Shown: positions 5,491 through 7,839 of the stretch, one piece after another | Numbering within the stretch: position 1 is the stretch's first letter | Layout: each line of letters starts with the position of its first letter | Origin: an uncultured Clostridium sp. | Lineage (GTDB): Bacteria > Bacillota > Clostridia > TANB77 > CAG-508 | Assembly: GCA_945937855.1 (NCBI GenBank) | Contig: CAMEUC010000056.1 | Span: forward strand, 1 to 7,839 | DNA: 7,839 bases | Direction of reading: 5' to 3' | Notes under the pieces: model-generated | The model's database searches: none | What the model was told of the DNA's origin: nothing | What the model saw: only the letters and a program-made list of their open reading frames with translations | Program-made: the position numbers and the translations under genes

Positions 5491-5844
5491 ATGATTAGTG
5501 ATTGTAGCATCATACATGAAGATATGGTAAATAATATTAAAACATTATTACCTGTTGATGATACTTTTATCAAAACTTCTAGTTTTTTTAAAGTATTAGG
5601 TGATAAAACTAGAATTAAAATATTATGGATTTTAAATGAGGGAGAATTATGTGTTTGTGATATTGCAATTTTATGTAATATGACTAAGTCAGCAATTTCG
5701 CATCAATTATCATTTTTAAAGCAAAATAATATTGTTAAATCAAGAAAAGATGGAAAAGAAGTTTTTTATTCATTAAAAGACAATCATGTTAAATTTATGC
5801 TTGAAAATAGTATTAATCATATTATAGAAAAGGAGATTGATTAG
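5491..5844 (+). CDS. cadC: CadC-type ArsR/SmtB-family metal-responsive repressor
   Basis: A dimeric winged-helix repressor, expected to bind the twin operators just upstream and let go when Cd, Zn or Pb binds. The 117 aa show the ArsR core: FFKVLGDKTRIKIL, then ELCVCD in the metal helix, a recognition helix TKSAISHQLSFLKQ, and a wing with DGKEVFYSL. The alpha-3N site of CadC uses C7, C11, C58 and C60. Here C5, C54 and C56 are kept, while the C11 position (same i+4 spacing) is H9. The alpha-5 zinc site D-x-H-x10-H-x2-E is complete: D97, H99, H110, E113. The start at 5491 has AAGGAG nine bases upstream and preserves C5/H9. The stop lies three bases before cadA, whose ribosome site sits inside this gene's end. 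Confidence is high for the family, moderate for the exact metal. Confidence 0.93.
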   Translation: MISDCSIIHEDMVNNIKTLLPVDDTFIKTSSFFKVLGDKTRIKILWILNEGELCVCDIAILCNMTKSAISHQLSFLKQNNIVKSRKDGKEVFYSLKDNHVKFMLENSINHIIEKEID

Positions 5845-5847
5845 AAA

Positions 5848-7689
5848 ATGGAAAAAGAAGAAAAAATAAACTTATTTAGAATTATAACTACAATTATTTT
5901 ATTTGCAATTACATTTATACCTAGTTTAAATAGTAATATTAAGATTAGTTTGTATATTATTTCGTATTTAGTTATTGGAGGAGACATTTTAATAAATGCC
6001 ATCAAGAATATTTTTAAAGGTGAATTATTTGATGAAAATTTTCTTATGTCACTTGCTACTGTTGGGGCATTAGTTATTGGAGAATATCCTGAAGCTATTG
6101 CTGTAATGTTATTCTATCAAATTGGTGAATTATTTCAGGATATGGCAGTTGAAAAAAGCAAAGCTAATATAACTAAATTGATGGATATTAGACCAGATTT
6201 TGCTAATATTGAGCATAATGGTAATTTAGTACAAGTAAGTCCAGAAAAGATAAATATTGGTGATATTATAGTTGTAAAACCTGGAGAAAAAATACCATTA
6301 GATGGTATTATTGTTTATGGTAAATCTAGTTTAAATACTACAGCCCTAACTGGTGAATCTATTCCTAGAAGTGTTAATGTAGATGATGAAGTATTAAGTG
6401 GTTGCATTAACTTATCTTGTTTAATTAAAATAAAAACAACATCAACATTCGGAGATTCAACTGTTTCCAAAATTTTGGATTTGGTTGAAAATGCAGATAA
6501 TAGTAAAGCAAATACCGAAAAGTTCATAACTAAATTTGCTAAAATATATACGCCAGTTGTAGTTATTCTTGCTGTTCTTTTAGCAGTTATTCCATCATTA
6601 ATAACTGGTGAATGGTTAGAATGGATAAACAGATCTTTAATTTTCTTGGTAATCTCATGCCCATGTGCTCTTGTTGTTTCTGTTCCTTTAAGTTTTTTTG
6701 CTGGAATTGGTGGAGCAAGTAAAAATGGTGTCCTTATAAAAGGTGCAAATTATCTTGAAGCTTTAGCAAATGTAAATACAATTGTATTTGATAAAACTGG
6801 CACACTTACAAAAGGAAATTTTAAAGTAGTCGCAATTCATCCTGAAAAAATAACTGAAGAGAAATTGTTAGAAATAGCAACACTAGCAGAACAATTTTCT
6901 ACACATCCTATTTCTATTTCATTAAAAAATGAATATAGTAAAGAACTTGATAAAAATAGAGTAAAAGATATAGAAGATATACCTGGAAAAGGGATTAAGG
7001 CAACCGTTGATAAAAAACAAGTATATATAGGAAATGATAAATTAATGAAATACATTGATGTTCATTATGAAAATTGTGAAAAAGAAGGTACTATTTCTCA
7101 TATCGTAATTGATGGTGAATATGCTGGACATATAGTTATAACTGATGAAATAAAACCAACTTCAAAAACAGCATTAAATGAATTAAAGAACTTAGGTGTA
7201 GCAAAAACAGTTATGTTAACAGGTGATAAAAAAGAGGTTGGAGAATCAATTGGATTTGAATTGGGATTAGATGAAATAAAAACTGAATTACTTCCAGTTA
7301 ATAAAGTTGAAGAAGTTGAAAGATTAATTAAATCAAAAAACAATGATAAAGAAAAAATAGCATTTGTTGGTGATGGAATAAATGATGCACCAGTATTAAA
7401 AAGATGTGATATTGGAATATCTATGGGTGGACTTGGAAGTGATGCAGCAATTGAAGCATCTGATATTGTTTTAATGAATGATGACCCATCTAGCATTGCA
7501 AAAGCAATTAAAATTTCAAGAAAAACTTTAAAGATTGTAAGACAAAATATTATTTTTGCATTAGCAGTTAAACTTATTGTTCTTATTTTAGGAGCATTAG
7601 GCATTGCTAATATGTGGGAAGCAGTATTTGCTGATGTAGGAGTATCATTTATTGCAATATTAAATGCATTAAGATGTATTAAGGATTAG
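5848..7689 (+). CDS. cadA: P1B-2-type Cd2+/Zn2+/Pb2+-exporting ATPase
   Basis: An inner-membrane heavy-metal pump that exports Cd, Zn or Pb using ATP. Motifs in order: actuator TGES (168-171), transport-site C271-P-C273 in a membrane helix, phosphorylation site D315-KTGT, H353-P354 of the nucleotide domain, TGD (458-460), GDGIND (508-513). The last helices carry K575 and D596-x-G598, the lysine/aspartate pair typical of the Zn/Cd/Pb subgroup. The protein is 613 aa, shorter than the about 727 aa of pI258 CadA, because it lacks the N-terminal HMA/GMTCxxC metal-binding domain; it begins almost directly with membrane helices. Short forms like this are common in Bacillota and should still pump. 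AAAAGGAG at 5828-5835 is the ribosome site. The gene is co-transcribed with cadC and induced by metal through it. No frame damage is seen. Confidence 0.95.
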   Translation: MEKEEKINLFRIITTIILFAITFIPSLNSNIKISLYIISYLVIGGDILINAIKNIFKGELFDENFLMSLATVGALVIGEYPEAIAVMLFYQIGELFQDMAVEKSKANITKLMDIRPDFANIEHNGNLVQVSPEKINIGDIIVVKPGEKIPLDGIIVYGKSSLNTTALTGESIPRSVNVDDEVLSGCINLSCLIKIKTTSTFGDSTVSKILDLVENADNSKANTEKFITKFAKIYTPVVVILAVLLAVIPSLITGEWLEWINRSLIFLVISCPCALVVSVPLSFFAGIGGASKNGVLIKGANYLEALANVNTIVFDKTGTLTKGNFKVVAIHPEKITEEKLLEIATLAEQFSTHPISISLKNEYSKELDKNRVKDIEDIPGKGIKATVDKKQVYIGNDKLMKYIDVHYENCEKEGTISHIVIDGEYAGHIVITDEIKPTSKTALNELKNLGVAKTVMLTGDKKEVGESIGFELGLDEIKTELLPVNKVEEVERLIKSKNNDKEKIAFVGDGINDAPVLKRCDIGISMGGLGSDAAIEASDIVLMNDDPSSIAKAIKISRKTLKIVRQNIIFALAVKLIVLILGALGIANMWEAVFADVGVSFIAILNALRCIKD

Positions 7690-7723
7690 AAAATTACAAT
7701 TTCTACAGCAGATTAAAAGTGAA

Positions 7724-7762
7724 AACCGAGCCAAAAGAAACATTGTAACTAATGGCTCGGTT
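7724..7762. terminator. ten-bp perfect hairpin downstream of cadA
   Basis: AACCGAGCCA (7724-7733) and TGGCTCGGTT (7753-7762) form a perfect GC-rich stem around a 19-base loop. Read rightward no T-tract follows, so it is a poor terminator for cadA. Read leftward it is followed by TTTTCACTTTT, a fair terminator for a minus-strand transcript entering from beyond the window. It may also belong to the transfer-origin region next to it. Confidence 0.6.
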
Positions 7763-7765
7763 AAG

Positions 7766-7785
7766 CCTAGTTCTTGACGACTAGG
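7766..7785. repeat. second inverted repeat of the right-end array
   Basis: CCTAGT (7766-7771) and ACTAGG (7780-7785) form a perfect six-pair stem around TCTTGACG. ACTAGG recurs at 7815-7820 inside the oriT-like hairpin, so the left arm CCTAGT could pair with either copy. Closely spaced inverted repeats of this kind are typical of the DNA preceding a nick site. Confidence 0.5.
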
Positions 7786-7788
7786 TAA

Positions 7789-7830
7789 CACACTACCAAG
7801 TCGGCATTTTGCCAACTAGGAATAGTGTGC
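7789..7830 (+). other. oriT: candidate MobV-type origin of transfer (oriT)
   Basis: An outer inverted repeat CACACTA (7789-7795)/TAGTGTG (7823-7829) encloses an inner one, AGTcGGC (7799-7805)/GCCaACT (7811-7817). The pMV158 oriT has the same plan, with CACACT...ATAGTGTG outside, a smaller repeat inside, and the nick directly after TAGTGTG. Here the eight bases ATAGTGTG (7822-7829) are identical, predicting a nick between 7829 and 7830. The bases after the nick (CAAAGGGACA) differ from the TTATAC of pMV158. The orientation is rightward, as for the relaxase gene. The assignment rests on comparison from memory and on the presence of a MobV relaxase in the same window. Confidence 0.65.
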
Positions 7831-7839
7831 AAAGGGACA

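Noticed and set aside
7098..7604. Minus-strand open frame of 168 codons inside cadA
   Set aside because: It is antisense to the conserved ATPase core (GDGIND region). Its length follows from low stop-codon density opposite the conserved coding frame, and it has no family signature. The shorter antisense frames at 6315-6527 and 6837-7055 are rejected for the same reason.
1..7839. Alternative genetic code (TGA as tryptophan), suggested by the absence of TGA stops in eight reading frames
   Set aside because: All tryptophans I could locate are TGG and no internal TGA was needed to extend any gene. A TGA-recoded, AT-rich genome would use TGA heavily. The lack of TGA stops in eight frames can be chance.
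1..7839. CRISPR array, tRNA or rRNA genes
   Set aside because: No regularly spaced repeat-spacer series, cloverleaf with CCA-end features or rRNA-like GC-rich conserved blocks were seen. The only direct repeats of note are the two cad operators.

Overview
The window is very AT-rich throughout. Its coding style (AGA-dominated arginine, AT-rich third positions, AAGGAG-type ribosome sites) and gene families (MobV relaxase, CadC/CadA, membrane-tethered Xre regulator) point to a low-GC Bacillota, probably a gut-type Bacilli or Erysipelotrichia relative. This placement is inference. All ten recognisable tryptophans I located are TGG, so the standard bacterial code applies.

Layout from left to right. 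Positions 1-1109 hold a short upstream region with two small palindromes, then an endonuclease III-like (HhH-GPD fold) protein that keeps its Fe-S cysteines but seems to have lost both catalytic residues. Positions 1175-2467 encode a full-length MobV-family relaxase. Positions 2490 to about 3000 hold a relic of an IS110-family element on the minus strand: the first 77 codons of a DEDD transposase, preceded by an apparently intact, structured, promoter-bearing leader that fits a bridge RNA. From 3101 to 5330 there is an Xre-type regulator with a membrane segment and an outside domain, then two overlapping genes for membrane-anchored, externally facing thioredoxin-like proteins (CSYC and CPWC active sites). 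From 5420 to 7689 lies a textbook metal-resistance operon: a promoter with twin operators, a CadC/SmtB-type sensor and a P1B-2 Cd/Zn/Pb efflux ATPase. The last 115 bases hold three successive inverted repeats. The last of these has the layout of a MobV (pMV158-type) origin of transfer.

How it fits together. This is a mobilizable cargo element. The relaxase and the oriT-like site provide mobility. The cargo is metal efflux under metal-responsive control plus a secreted thiol-redox module with its own putative membrane sensor. No replication protein, integrase or recombinase is visible. The oriT-like site lies at the right end, pointing right, while the relaxase lies near the left end, also pointing right. 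If the right end joined the left end (a circular molecule), oriT would sit about 1.2 kb upstream of the HhH-mob pair in the usual orientation. That is a testable hypothesis and is not shown by the sequence.

The most interesting items are the candidate orphan bridge RNA, the catalytically degenerate HhH/Fe-S protein beside the relaxase, the oriT architecture at the window edge, and the paired outward-facing thioredoxins beside a membrane-tethered Xre regulator that has two outside cysteines.
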